Of a DNA stretch of 64,000 bases, positions 41,600 to 50,455 are shown one piece after another. Each line of letters opens with the position of its first letter. The stretch's first letter is position 1. Position numbers and translations under genes: made by a program. The notes below the pieces were generated by a model. It was given only the letters and a program-made list of their open reading frames with translations, did not search any database and was not told the DNA's origin. The stretch comes from Chryseotalea sp. WA131a (GTDB lineage: Bacteria; Bacteroidota; Bacteroidia; Cytophagales; Cyclobacteriaceae), in the NCBI GenBank assembly GCA_025370075.1, contig CP073016.1, forward strand, positions 3,906,001 to 3,970,000. Direction: 5' to 3'.

Positions 41600-42955
41600 A
41601 TGAAAGATCTATCAATGGAAGTAGTCAACCCCAATGCAGCCGGAATTGATATTGGGAGCCGTTCTCATTTTGTTGCTGTTGGGCAAAAAGAAGAGGATGT
41701 GAAAGAGTTTGGTGTTTACAATGAAGACTTATCGTCCCTTGCCAAATGGTTGTCCGATCACGGGATAAAGACGGTGGCCATGGAAAGCACAGGAACCTAT
41801 TGGCAGAATTTGTTCACCGTACTACAAGGAGCTGGGTTTGAGGTAATTTTGTGCAACGGGAAGTTTACCAAGAACATTAAAGGGAAGAAGAGTGATGTGC
41901 AGGATTGTCAATGGATACAAAAATTGCACACCCTTGGATTGTTGAGCGGGAGTTTTTTACCCGATCAAGCAACCGAACAGCTCCGCACGTATTGCCGTCA
42001 TCGGATGAATTTGATAGAACAGGGTGCCGATACAATACGTAAATTACAGAAGTACCTGCGGCTGTTAAATTTCCGCTTGGATATAGTGGTCAATGATGTG
42101 ACCGGCTTGACAGGGCTTTCCATTATTAAAGCGATCTGCAAGGGTGAGACCGATCCAGAAAAGCTGGCTTCCCTGCGCAATGGGAACTGCAAGAAATCGG
42201 AAGAGGAGATCGCCAAGGCATTGCAATATAATGGGCGTAAGGATTATCTTTTTGCCCTGAGGCACGAATATGAAATGTATGTTACCCTTCAGTCACGTAT
42301 AGAGGAGTGTGACGCAGAGATCAATACTTTATTGAAAGCGCAAATCAGCAGTGACGAGAATAAAAAGCAACACCATATTGAAAAGAAGGTACATAAGCGG
42401 GTGAACAAGAACAACCCCAAGAACATTGACATCAACCTGCTCTCATATCAATACTTTGAAGGCACAGACTTATTATCCATTGAAGGGCTGGGCCATTCCA
42501 CGGTTCTTACCATCATGAGTGAGGTGGGGAATGGGATATATAAATTCAATACAGCCAAGCAGTTTGCTTCATGGCTCAGGCTATCGCCCAATAACAAAAT
42601 CAGTGGTGGGAAAGTACTGAGCAACAGAATACCCAAAGGTAGCAACCGCTTAAAAATTGCACTGCGCAATGCAGCCAATGTGATTGGGAACCTAAAAGGC
42701 ACAGCGCTATCCGATTTCTTCAAAAGGATCGCTTTTCGCAAAGGAAGGGTGTCAGCTATTTCAGCAACAGCCAGAAAGTTGGCCGTCATCATTTGGAACA
42801 TGCTGGTCAAGAAGATCCCATACAAGCCGGAAAACACCTATGAATTCCTAGATCAAAAAAGAAAGAGGAAAGTAATGGAAATGAAAAAGCTAATTCATAA
42901 GTTTGATATAACACCTGACGACCTCGGATTGCAATTGAATATCAGCAACTTGTGA
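41600..42955 (+). mobile_element. IS110-family transposase (DEDD recombinase)
   Basis: 451 residues. N-terminal DEDD RuvC-like domain: NAAGIDIGSRSHFVAVG with the first Asp, ESTGTYW with the Glu, and KSDVQDCQWIQKL with the Asp pair. The C-terminal transposase_20 part contains the reactive Ser region around LSIEGLGHSTVLTIMSEVGN and FASWLRLSPNNKISGGK. The frame is intact, so the element may be active. The coding end is followed within 4 bp by gttagtc, an attC-type core, and then by the S41 gene, so the right end of the element is very short. With ~200-300 non-coding bases upstream and few downstream it fits the IS110 rather than the IS1111 group. Confidence 0.93.
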
Positions 42956-43008
42956 AACGTTAGTCAGAATTTTATAGAACAGCAAATAAAACAAAAAACA
43001 TTAACAGA

Positions 43009-44379
43009 ATGAAATACAATTCTCTTGGGTTTTTCCTATTTCTGACAACTTTTTCATTTGGACAAATTCCAAATAAATTAACTCCAACAGACAAAGTATA
43101 TGGTCTCTCGAAGTTTTGGCAAGAAGTAAATTACAATTTTGTTTATCTTGACAAAGTAGATAGAACAATGTGGGATAATCGCTATCGTGAGCTAATTCCT
43201 ATTGTTCAAAACACCAAAAACGATTATGAATATTATCGTGAACTTCAAAAGTTTTGTGCTTTACTAAAAGATGGACACACTAACGTATATTTCCCACAAG
43301 GTATTGAGCAAATGAACACTATGTTTGGAGATTATCGTCTTTTTATAGAAAACATTGATGGAAAAGCAATTATTGTAAGGACAAATTTTAGCAAGAAAGA
43401 TGAAATCCCATTTGGAAGTGAAATAACTGAGGTTAATGGAAAAACAACCGAAAAATATGTAGAGGAAAATGTAGCGCCTTATATTTCATCATCAACAAAT
43501 TATGTAATGAAAGATTGGAGTATTGGAAGATTATTAAGTGGTTTAGAAGGAGAAGTATTTAAAATAAAGATTAGAAAACCTTATAATCAAATTATTGAAT
43601 TAACACTTACCCATAAAAATACAGAAGAAAAAGAAGTTTATCCTGCTTTTGAGCCTGACCACCAACTTTTGGATTTCAAATGGATAAATAATCAAATTGC
43701 TTACGTGTCTTTAAATTCTTTTGAGGACGAAAAAATTGATAGTTTATTTATTCAAAAACTACCCGAATTATATAAAGCAAAAGCACTAATAGTAGATTTA
43801 AGATATAATGGAGGTGGTAGTACAAATATTGGAACTGCAATATTTCAATATCTTACAAATGACAAAATTCTTTACGGTGCCAAAAATTCAAGCAGACTTC
43901 ATATTCCTACTTTCAAGGCTTGGGGAAATTATATTGAACCCAAGGATAGTACAAAAAATGAGTGGAATAAAAAAGCATATTTGAGTTTCAAAGATAAATT
44001 TTATTATAATTTCGATTATGAAGCGGATACAATAAAATTAGATGCTAAAAGAATTGTTGTTCCCACAGTTTTATTAATGGGACATAATACAGCCTCAGCA
44101 GCAGAAGATTTTTTGATTTATGCAGACAATCAAAAACATATGACAAGAATTGGAGAAAATTCATTCGGAAGCACAGGGCAACCATTTGTTTTTGAATTGC
44201 CAGGTGGTGGTTCGGCACGTATTTGCACAAAGAAAGACACTTATCTAGACGGAAGAGAATTTGTTGGATATGGAATAAAACCAGATATAATCGTAAAAAG
44301 AACACTCAACGATTATTTAACAAAAAAAGATCCAGTTATGGAAAAAGCAATTGACCATTTAAAGCAGAAACTAAGATAA
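43009..44379 (+). CDS. Secreted S41-family (C-terminal processing/tail-specific) peptidase, cassette-like
   Basis: 456 residues with a signal peptide (LGFFLFLTTFSFGQ). An N-terminal helical region is followed by a PDZ-like segment (FGSEITEVNGKTTEKYVEEN) and the S41 catalytic core: ALIVDLRYNGGGS, then Ser363 in GHNTASAAEDFL. The gene is clearly more AT-rich than its housekeeping neighbours, with AAA/ATT/TTA-rich codon use, which points to transfer. Its 3' end is aaaactgccac, the same boundary as attC-like site 2, cut off by the IS30 fragment. The substrate is unknown. Confidence 0.88.
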   Translation: MKYNSLGFFLFLTTFSFGQIPNKLTPTDKVYGLSKFWQEVNYNFVYLDKVDRTMWDNRYRELIPIVQNTKNDYEYYRELQKFCALLKDGHTNVYFPQGIEQMNTMFGDYRLFIENIDGKAIIVRTNFSKKDEIPFGSEITEVNGKTTEKYVEENVAPYISSSTNYVMKDWSIGRLLSGLEGEVFKIKIRKPYNQIIELTLTHKNTEEKEVYPAFEPDHQLLDFKWINNQIAYVSLNSFEDEKIDSLFIQKLPELYKAKALIVDLRYNGGGSTNIGTAIFQYLTNDKILYGAKNSSRLHIPTFKAWGNYIEPKDSTKNEWNKKAYLSFKDKFYYNFDYEADTIKLDAKRIVVPTVLLMGHNTASAAEDFLIYADNQKHMTRIGENSFGSTGQPFVFELPGGGSARICTKKDTYLDGREFVGYGIKPDIIVKRTLNDYLTKKDPVMEKAIDHLKQKLR

Positions 44380-44389
44380 AAACTGCCAC

Positions 44390-44545
44390 AGAGACTAAAG
44401 TCTGGACGTTCCTCTTTAATTCCCGACTGATGGCAGATTTGTGGCAACCGACAGCCGTGGCCATCTCCTCTTTCGTTTTGCCTGCTTTTAAAAGTCTGCC
44501 AATTACATACCTTTGTTTTTGGACAAGTTGTTTATATTTTGTCAT
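44390..44545 (-). pseudogene. IS30-family transposase fragment (N-terminal helix-turn-helix only)
   Basis: The minus strand from ATG 44545 reads KYKQLVQKQRYVIGRLLKAGKTKEEMATAVGCHKSAISRELKRN, the N-terminal HTH of IS30 transposases. After RELKRN the match ends and the frame runs into unrelated sequence up to the S41 gene. The DDE domain is absent. The fragment closes the accessory island on the right. Confidence 0.85.
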
Positions 44546-44571
44546 TGCAACTCAAGTTTAACTTAGAACTG

Positions 44572-45333
44572 ATGCGTCCATACATTTTAAAAGAAACCAA
44601 TTGGAAGGCCATTCAAGAAACAAAATTTGAAGTGGCTGTTTTGCCTTGGGGCGCCACCGAGGCGCACAACTATCACTTGCCTTATGGAACGGACATCATC
44701 GAAGCGGAAGAGATTGCAGCCGAAGCAGCACGATTGGCATGGGAGAAAGACGCAAAAGTAATCGTCTTGCCCTGCATTCCATTTGGAGTCAACACAGGAC
44801 AATTTGATGTAACACTCGACATTAATATGAACCCCAGCACACAGTTGGCTGTTTTGCACGATGTGACAGATACGCTCAACCGACAAGGCATTCATAAGCT
44901 GATTATTTTTAACAGTCACGGGGCCAATCATTTTAACAATGTCATCCGCAAATTGGGCTTAAAATTTCCAGACATGTTTTTGTGTGCCTGTAATTGGTTT
45001 CAGTCGGTTGACCAAAAACTCGTTTTTGAAAACAAAGACGACCATGCTGGCGAAATGGAGACGAGCGTCATCATGCACCTTCAACCCAATTTAGTGCGAC
45101 CGCTCTCAGAAGCGGGTGATGGCAAAGCGAAGAGATTCGTTTTCACCGCCATGCAAGAAGGCTGGGGGTGGGCCGAGCGCAGGTGGACGGCAGTAACAAA
45201 AGATACTGGGGTTGGCGATCCAAGCAAAGCATCCGCAGAAAAAGGAAAAGGATTTTTTGAAGCAACAACGCAAAAGGTGAGCGAGTTTTTTATCCAAGTG
45301 GCTAAAACCGCCAGAGAAAATTTTTATTCCTAG
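44572..45333 (+). CDS. Creatininase-family amidohydrolase
   Basis: 253 residues from ATG 44572; the frame opens 33 bases upstream inside the IS30 fragment, which I reject. Metal-binding motifs of the creatininase fold: LPWGATEAHNYHLPYGTD (Glu, His, Asp), NSHGANHFNN and DDHAGEMETS. Members hydrolyse creatinine, formamides or other cyclic amides; the local substrate is unknown. Cytoplasmic. The following heptameric array separates it from the phosphorylase gene. Confidence 0.9.
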   Translation: MRPYILKETNWKAIQETKFEVAVLPWGATEAHNYHLPYGTDIIEAEEIAAEAARLAWEKDAKVIVLPCIPFGVNTGQFDVTLDINMNPSTQLAVLHDVTDTLNRQGIHKLIIFNSHGANHFNNVIRKLGLKFPDMFLCACNWFQSVDQKLVFENKDDHAGEMETSVIMHLQPNLVRPLSEAGDGKAKRFVFTAMQEGWGWAERRWTAVTKDTGVGDPSKASAEKGKGFFEATTQKVSEFFIQVAKTARENFYS

Positions 45334-45358
45334 TCTCGTCTACATCAGTTTATCAAAT

Positions 45359-45389
45359 CTTAATTCTAAAATCACAAATCTAAAATCAG
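45359..45389. repeat. Short heptameric array
   Basis: aattcta, aaatcac, aaatcta, aaatcag: four 7-nt steps just before the phosphorylase ATG, in its 5' leader. Confidence 0.7.
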
Positions 45390-45392
45390 CAT

Positions 45393-46208
45393 ATGTTGAA
45401 CGAAATTAAGGAAGCCACCGACTACCTAAAAAAACACGGAATCGATAAGCCAGAAGTTGGCGTGATTTTAGGAACAGGTTTGGGAAATATTTTTGTGAAG
45501 GAAATCAAAAACCCCATCGAGATAAATTACAACTCCATTCCGCACTTTCCTGTCTCCACAGTGGAGTTTCACAAAGGCAAATTGATTTACGGCATGGTAA
45601 AAGGTAAAAAAGTGTTGGCCATGCAAGGCCGCTTTCACTATTACGAAGGTTACAGCATGCAAAAAATTACGTTGCCAGTGCGCGTGATGAAAATGCTGGG
45701 AGTAGAAAATTTGTTGATTTCAAATGCCGCAGGCAACATGAATTTGAAATGGAAAAAAGGTCAGTTGATGTTGATTGATGACCATATTAATCTGCAACCA
45801 GATAACCCGCTACGTGGAGAAAACTTTGAGGTATTGGGGCCGCGCTTTCCGGATATGAGTCAACCCTATTCAAAGAAGCTCAACAGCCTGCTCGCTAAAA
45901 TTGCGAAAGAGAAAAAAATCAAACTGAACCAAGGCGTGTACGTAGCCGTGATGGGCCCCAACTTGGAAACACGAGCCGAGTATCGGTTTCTTCATCAAAT
46001 CGGTGCCGATGCTGTAGGCATGAGCACTGTGCCTGAAGTATTGGTGGCCAACCACATGGGGTTACCCTGCTGCGCGGTTTCTGTTTTAACGGATGATTGC
46101 GACCCCGACAATTTAAAACCGGCCGTGATTTCTGAAATTATTGCCATTGCAGGAAAGGCGGAGGCCAAGCTGACGGAGCTCTATGTCGAGTTGATTGGTC
46201 GACTGTAA
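45393..46208 (+). CDS. Purine-nucleoside phosphorylase (trimeric PNP/MTAP family)
   Basis: 271 residues. GVILGTGLGNI (phosphate loop), the region MQGRFHYYEGYSMQKITLPVRVMK, the base-binding loop ISNAAGNMNLKW, LMLIDDHINLQPDNPL and GPNLETRAEYRF are family signatures. It cleaves purine nucleosides with phosphate to base and ribose-1-phosphate (salvage). Start ATG 45393, directly after a heptameric array. The gene runs in the same direction as its neighbours but with gaps, so it may be monocistronic. Confidence 0.95.
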   Translation: MLNEIKEATDYLKKHGIDKPEVGVILGTGLGNIFVKEIKNPIEINYNSIPHFPVSTVEFHKGKLIYGMVKGKKVLAMQGRFHYYEGYSMQKITLPVRVMKMLGVENLLISNAAGNMNLKWKKGQLMLIDDHINLQPDNPLRGENFEVLGPRFPDMSQPYSKKLNSLLAKIAKEKKIKLNQGVYVAVMGPNLETRAEYRFLHQIGADAVGMSTVPEVLVANHMGLPCCAVSVLTDDCDPDNLKPAVISEIIAIAGKAEAKLTELYVELIGRL

Positions 46209-46319
46209 TTCTTTTTACAATTCATGACACTTTTAAGCCAATTGATGTAATTATTCTATCATCGCTGCAACTCTGAGGACATTTTGGGCGTCTATTCTGC
46301 AAAACCATCCCTTATTGTC

Positions 46320-47189
46320 ATGAAGAAGATTTTTTTACACATCACGTTTGTATTATTTTCAGTTTGTGCCATTGCACAAGAAAAAGGTGAGGGCTACCAT
46401 CTTGACAAAGAATATCCTATCGCGGCTATCGGTACCCTTACTCTCAAATGCTCTGATGCGAAGGTTTCTATTTCAGGAACAAATCGCAGCAATGCCCATG
46501 TAAAAATCAACCGCCTAGTGACTACCAAAGGGTGGGTATTTGGCAGCCACGATGAGTTTTCGGTGGATGTAAACCAGAATGCCGGCAATCTTGAAATTGA
46601 AGAGCACAAACGCCATCAAGTGTCTGGGGTAATTGGCTACTTTAGTGAAAAATATACCATTGACATCATCGTGCCACAAGGTGTGAGTTTGACCATCAAA
46701 GGCGATGATGGCGATTACAAAATTAAAAACGTAGATGGGGCAATTTCCATTGATGTTGACGATGCAGACATTGATTTAGCCGGTTGCTCTGGAAACCGTT
46801 TCAACTTTAAACTGGATGATGGCGATGTGACCATGGATGAAGGCAAAGGTGAATTGGAAATTGATGCGGACGATGGTGATGTACAAATTTCAAATGCACA
46901 TTTTTCGTCTATCAATGCCGACATGGACGATGGCGATTTGCTGATTGAAACCGACTTAGTTGACAATGGCCGCTATTTTATCCAAGCTCAAGATGGCTTG
47001 GTGGCACTCACCATCACCAACGGTGGTGGCAAGTTTGAAATAAGGCATGATGATTCGCGTATTACCACCGAGGGTAGTTTTGCCACGATAAATGAGTCGG
47101 ATGAGCGCACGAGTGTGGAGCTGGCCAACGGAAATGCCAATGTGGAAATAAGAACGGATGATGCTAGAGTGAGATTGGTGAAACGCTAA
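46320..47189 (+). CDS. Secreted Asp/Gly-rich beta-solenoid protein, DUF4097-like
   Basis: 290 residues from ATG 46320; a longer frame from 46284 (starting MGVYSAK) is less likely because the signal peptide MKKIFLHITFVLFSVCAIAQ begins at 46320. The mature part has repeated DDGD units (GDDGDYKI, LDDGDVTMDEG, DADDGDVQIS, MDDGDLLIE) spaced about 20 residues apart, each one strand of a beta-helix as in DUF4097 putative adhesins. Function is unknown; a calcium- or surface-binding role is a guess from the Asp-rich turns. The gene at 36703 is a similar type. Confidence 0.8.
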   Translation: MKKIFLHITFVLFSVCAIAQEKGEGYHLDKEYPIAAIGTLTLKCSDAKVSISGTNRSNAHVKINRLVTTKGWVFGSHDEFSVDVNQNAGNLEIEEHKRHQVSGVIGYFSEKYTIDIIVPQGVSLTIKGDDGDYKIKNVDGAISIDVDDADIDLAGCSGNRFNFKLDDGDVTMDEGKGELEIDADDGDVQISNAHFSSINADMDDGDLLIETDLVDNGRYFIQAQDGLVALTITNGGGKFEIRHDDSRITTEGSFATINESDERTSVELANGNANVEIRTDDARVRLVKR

Positions 47190-48053
47190 TTACACGTCAC
47201 AAATCTTCACCGCCTTTTCCAGCGATTCCAATTTTTTTGGATTGGCCGGAATGAACTCTTGGGCCACATAACCTGTAAATCCGGTATCGACAATCGCCTT
47301 CATAATGGCTGGGTAATAAAGTTCTTGAGTATCGTCTATCTCGTGCCGACCGGGAACTCCCCCTGTATGAAAATGTGAAATGTACTTGATATTTTTTCGG
47401 ATGGTGGCAATCACATCTCCCTCCATAATTTGCATATGGTAAATGTCATAGAGTAGTTTGAAGTTTGGCGAGCCCAATTTTTCGCAAAGCTTCACGCCCC
47501 AATTGGTGTAATCACATTGATAATCTTTGTGGTCCACTTTGCTATTGAGCAATTCCATGCTGACAAGCAGGTTGTACTTTTCAGCAATCTTCATCACCGG
47601 CTCCAACCCGCGCGCACAATTTTCTAAACCTTGCTCATAACTGAGCCCATTTGCATTGCCGCTAAAGCAGATTACATTTTTCAAACCCGCTTCGGACGCT
47701 TTCGGAATATTTAATGAATAGTCTTTCAATAGTTGCTCGTGGAAAGCAGGATTGTTAAATCCCTTTTGTAATCCCCAATCATTTGCGTAAGCCATCGCAC
47801 ACGTTAGTCCGTACTTAGCGGCAGTTGCCCATTGTGTGGAATTCAGCAAGTCAATGGATTTGATGCCCATTCTTTTAGCGGCAGCACACAACTCATCCAA
47901 GGGAATGTCACTATAACACCACTGGCAAACAGAGTGATTGATTTTTCCTTTTATGGCATCGGGCAGTGCTTCCATCGATTTTGAAATTTGTGGCAATGCC
48001 ATTGCTCCAAGAGCAGTGGCAGCCATTTTTTTGATTGCTTGATTACGATTCAT
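47190..48053 (-). CDS. Sugar phosphate isomerase/epimerase-like TIM-barrel protein (hydroxypyruvate isomerase type)
   Basis: 287 residues. The start has a signal-like stretch (IKKMAATALGAMALPQIS). The TIM-barrel motifs SVCQWCYSDIPLDEL, VSMELLNSKVDHKDY, LLYDIYHMQIMEGD and ISHFHTGGVPGRHEID match the AP-endonuclease-2-like Hyi group. Glu in MELLN and in QEF would be metal ligands. Probably acts on a small sugar acid or similar compound in the periplasm. The amidohydrolase gene at 48059 ends 5 bp before the ATG, on the same strand, so the two are one operon. Confidence 0.85.
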   Translation of the reverse strand: MNRNQAIKKMAATALGAMALPQISKSMEALPDAIKGKINHSVCQWCYSDIPLDELCAAAKRMGIKSIDLLNSTQWATAAKYGLTCAMAYANDWGLQKGFNNPAFHEQLLKDYSLNIPKASEAGLKNVICFSGNANGLSYEQGLENCARGLEPVMKIAEKYNLLVSMELLNSKVDHKDYQCDYTNWGVKLCEKLGSPNFKLLYDIYHMQIMEGDVIATIRKNIKYISHFHTGGVPGRHEIDDTQELYYPAIMKAIVDTGFTGYVAQEFIPANPKKLESLEKAVKICDV

Positions 48054-48058
48054 ATTTT

Positions 48059-49324
48059 TTATTTCTCAGTTCTAACCACCGTTCCATCTTTCATCACCCA
48101 CTTCACTTTCCGCAAATCAGATATTGAACTTGAAGGATCACCTGTTACAATCAGCAAATCAGCTTTCATCCCTTCTTTGATAAACCCAAATTGATTCTCT
48201 AAATGAAAGGCCCGTGCATTTACGCTGGTGGCCGCTTTCAACACATCTAAAGGCTTCATCCCGTATTCCACCATCAATTCCATTTCCAACACATTTTCGC
48301 CATGCGGAAAAACACCCACATCGCCACCCATGCCAATAGCCACACCCGATTCCATCGCAGCCTTGAAACTTTTCTTTTTGTTTACCACGTTGGCCGGATC
48401 AGGTGCCACGCCTTTCTTCCATCCTCTGTATTGGGTAATCATATCTACTGCCGCCAGTGTGGGCATAAATGTTACGTTATGTTCCTTCATCAGTTTGCCC
48501 GTCTCCACATCAATAAAATCTCCGTGCTCAATCGTTTCGGCCCCGGCAAGCACGGCCCGTTTAATCGCTTCTTTTGATTTGGCGTGGCACACCATCGCGC
48601 GACCGCTGCTACGCGTGACTTCATTGATGAGTTTCAATTCATCTAACGTGAACGAAGGCTGGTCTTCGCCTTGCAAACCCCACCGATAGTCGGCATAAAT
48701 TTTTATAAAGTCAGCACCTTTGCCAATTTGATCGCGCACCACGCGCACCAAATCATTTCCATCTGCCGGCTCGGCACCTAACATAATTTCCTGATCGTGG
48801 TCGTAACCTTTCGGACCATACGAACCGGTGGAAACAATGGCTCGACCCGCCACCATCAACCGAGGCCCCGGCACAATTCCTTCATTGATAGCACGCTTGA
48901 GTGCCACATCGGAATAGCCTGCACCTTCCGTTCCCAAATCGCGCGCGGTAGTGAAGCCCGCCATCAAGGTATTTTTGGCATGCACAGTGGCGCGAACGGT
49001 TCGATAAGCGTCCGTTTCTTTCAGTACCTGTGTATCCCAATCCGTAATATTGTAAGGATATAAAAATAAGTGTGAGTGCCCTTCAATCAGTCCGGGTGTG
49101 AGCGTAGAATTGGGATAGTTAATCTTGACGGCATTGGCAGGCGCATTGATTTTTTCTTTGGGTCCAACAGCAACAATCTTGTCGTTTTCGACTAATACCG
49201 CCCAACCCGTGTGAATTATTTCACCATCAAAAATGCGATCGGCCGTGATGTAATAACTTTTAGCTGTTTGCGCATACGAAGTGAAAGCAACTAATGAGAA
49301 TAAAAAAACCGATATAAATCGCAT
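48059..49324 (-). CDS. Secreted amidohydrolase (imidazolonepropionase/prolidase-like)
   Basis: 421 residues with a signal peptide (FLFSLVAFTSYAQ). Metal-dependent amidohydrolase signatures: LTPGLIEGHSHLFLYP, the carbamylated-Lys region DFIKIYADY, MVCHAKSKEAI, ETIEHGDFI and MGGDVGVFPHG. This subgroup is often annotated as Xaa-Pro dipeptidase-like amidohydrolase and hydrolyses cyclic or peptide amides; the substrate is unproven. It is the first gene of a pair with the isomerase at 47190, with 5 bp between. Confidence 0.9.
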   Translation of the reverse strand: MRFISVFLFSLVAFTSYAQTAKSYYITADRIFDGEIIHTGWAVLVENDKIVAVGPKEKINAPANAVKINYPNSTLTPGLIEGHSHLFLYPYNITDWDTQVLKETDAYRTVRATVHAKNTLMAGFTTARDLGTEGAGYSDVALKRAINEGIVPGPRLMVAGRAIVSTGSYGPKGYDHDQEIMLGAEPADGNDLVRVVRDQIGKGADFIKIYADYRWGLQGEDQPSFTLDELKLINEVTRSSGRAMVCHAKSKEAIKRAVLAGAETIEHGDFIDVETGKLMKEHNVTFMPTLAAVDMITQYRGWKKGVAPDPANVVNKKKSFKAAMESGVAIGMGGDVGVFPHGENVLEMELMVEYGMKPLDVLKAATSVNARAFHLENQFGFIKEGMKADLLIVTGDPSSSISDLRKVKWVMKDGTVVRTEK

Positions 49325-49370
49325 GGGTTTAGATTTTGGAAAAGAAAAGATACGGGAATTGCCACAAACA

Positions 49371-49400
49371 AAAAAACCCTTTCGAGATGAAAGGGTCTTT
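49371..49400 (-). terminator. Terminator for tpx
   Basis: Stem ccctttc / gaaaggg with loop gagat; on the minus strand it is followed by a T-run. It lies about 25 bp after the tpx stop. Confidence 0.88.
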
Positions 49401-49423
49401 GAAACAATAAGTAAGGAGAATAC

Positions 49424-49921
49424 TCAAATTGCTTTTAGGGCAGCATCGTAGTTTGGTTCTTCGCCAATTTGAGGCACTAGTTGATTGTACTTTACTTTCC
49501 CGTTGCCATCGATCACCACCACTGCACGGGCAAATAATCCCGCGAAAGCGGAGTCCAACAACTCTACACCATATGCCTTGCCAAATCCACGACTACGAAA
49601 ATCGGAAAGTGTAATGACTTTGTCTATTCCTTCCGCGCCACAAAAGCGTTTCATGGCGAAGGGTAAATCTTTGGAGATGCATAAAACAACGGTGTTATCC
49701 ATAGATGCCACTCGTTTGTTGAATTCGCGCGTGGAGGTTGCGCACACATTTGTATCAATGCTGGGAAAAATATTGAGCACTACATTTTTTCCAGAAAAAT
49801 CTTTTAACGACACATCTTTCATGTCGTTTGCGGTTAAAACAAACTCAGGTGCCGGAGCGCCTGAAGAGGGAAGCTCGCCAATCGTATTGGCGGGGTTGGG
49901 GCCTAATTTGGTATGTGCCAT
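49424..49921 (-). CDS. tpx: Thiol peroxidase
   Basis: 165 residues. Peroxiredoxin of the Tpx group with peroxidatic Cys60 in SIDTNVCATSTREFN and resolving Cys in RFCGAEGIDKV. Reduces hydrogen peroxide and alkyl hydroperoxides at the expense of thioredoxin. The family in E. coli is periplasm-associated, but no signal peptide is seen here. The 5' region is a short heptameric array, then DUF4293 upstream on the same strand. Confidence 0.96.
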   Translation of the reverse strand: MAHTKLGPNPANTIGELPSSGAPAPEFVLTANDMKDVSLKDFSGKNVVLNIFPSIDTNVCATSTREFNKRVASMDNTVVLCISKDLPFAMKRFCGAEGIDKVITLSDFRSRGFGKAYGVELLDSAFAGLFARAVVVIDGNGKVKYNQLVPQIGEEPNYDAALKAI

Positions 49922-49922
49922 T

Positions 49923-49960
49923 TTAAATTTATGATTTAGATTTATGATTTTAGATTTCAG
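49923..49960. repeat. Short heptameric array in the tpx leader
   Basis: ttatgat, ttagatt, tatgatt, ttagatt: 7-nt steps between the DUF4293 stop and the tpx start. Confidence 0.75.
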
Positions 49961-50421
49961 CGTATGCGGTCAGAATCTTTCACCAGCTTTTCGTCTTTCT
50001 TAATAAAGCGATTAGCGATCATGTTGCAAATAATGGCCACTATCGGCATAAATAATGCGTAGCCATACGTGCCGGCCACTTGTTGGGTTTTTATCAAGTT
50101 GGTGGCCATGTAAACTGCGGCAACCATGCTCCCAGCCATTAATACCGAGTTGAGCAACCCCAGTTTTAACTGCAACATCCGATTGCTAAATCTTGTGATA
50201 GAGGTAATACATACCGTGGCGGCAGCAATGGCCAACATGGCAGTAATTGAATAGGGAAAATAGAAAGTGTTAGCCGTTTCTCCATTTTTTACGGTGTAGT
50301 GAAGTGGAAAAAGTGAATGCAATCCTGTTTCGCTTTGCCCGCGCCAGATCGGAAAAAAGATCATGGCTATTAAACTGAGGGCGGCAATGCCCAGAAATAC
50401 CGTTTGTTTCCTTTGCCACAT
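49957..50421 (-). CDS. DUF4293 family membrane protein
   Basis: 154 residues with four hydrophobic segments (FLGIAALSLIAMIFFPIW, ITAMLAIAAATVCITSI, GLLNSVLMAGSMVAAVYMA, YALFMPIVAIICNMIA). The pattern W-R-K-Q-T at the start and the loop between helices 1 and 2 fit DUF4293, seen only in Bacteroidota and of unknown function. Divergent from the thiolase gene, with ~35 bp between starts. Confidence 0.85.
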   Translation of the reverse strand: MWQRKQTVFLGIAALSLIAMIFFPIWRGQSETGLHSLFPLHYTVKNGETANTFYFPYSITAMLAIAAATVCITSITRFSNRMLQLKLGLLNSVLMAGSMVAAVYMATNLIKTQQVAGTYGYALFMPIVAIICNMIANRFIKKDEKLVKDSDRIR

Positions 50422-50455
50422 AGATAGGTTGCTTTAACTTGCCGACAAAAATAAT

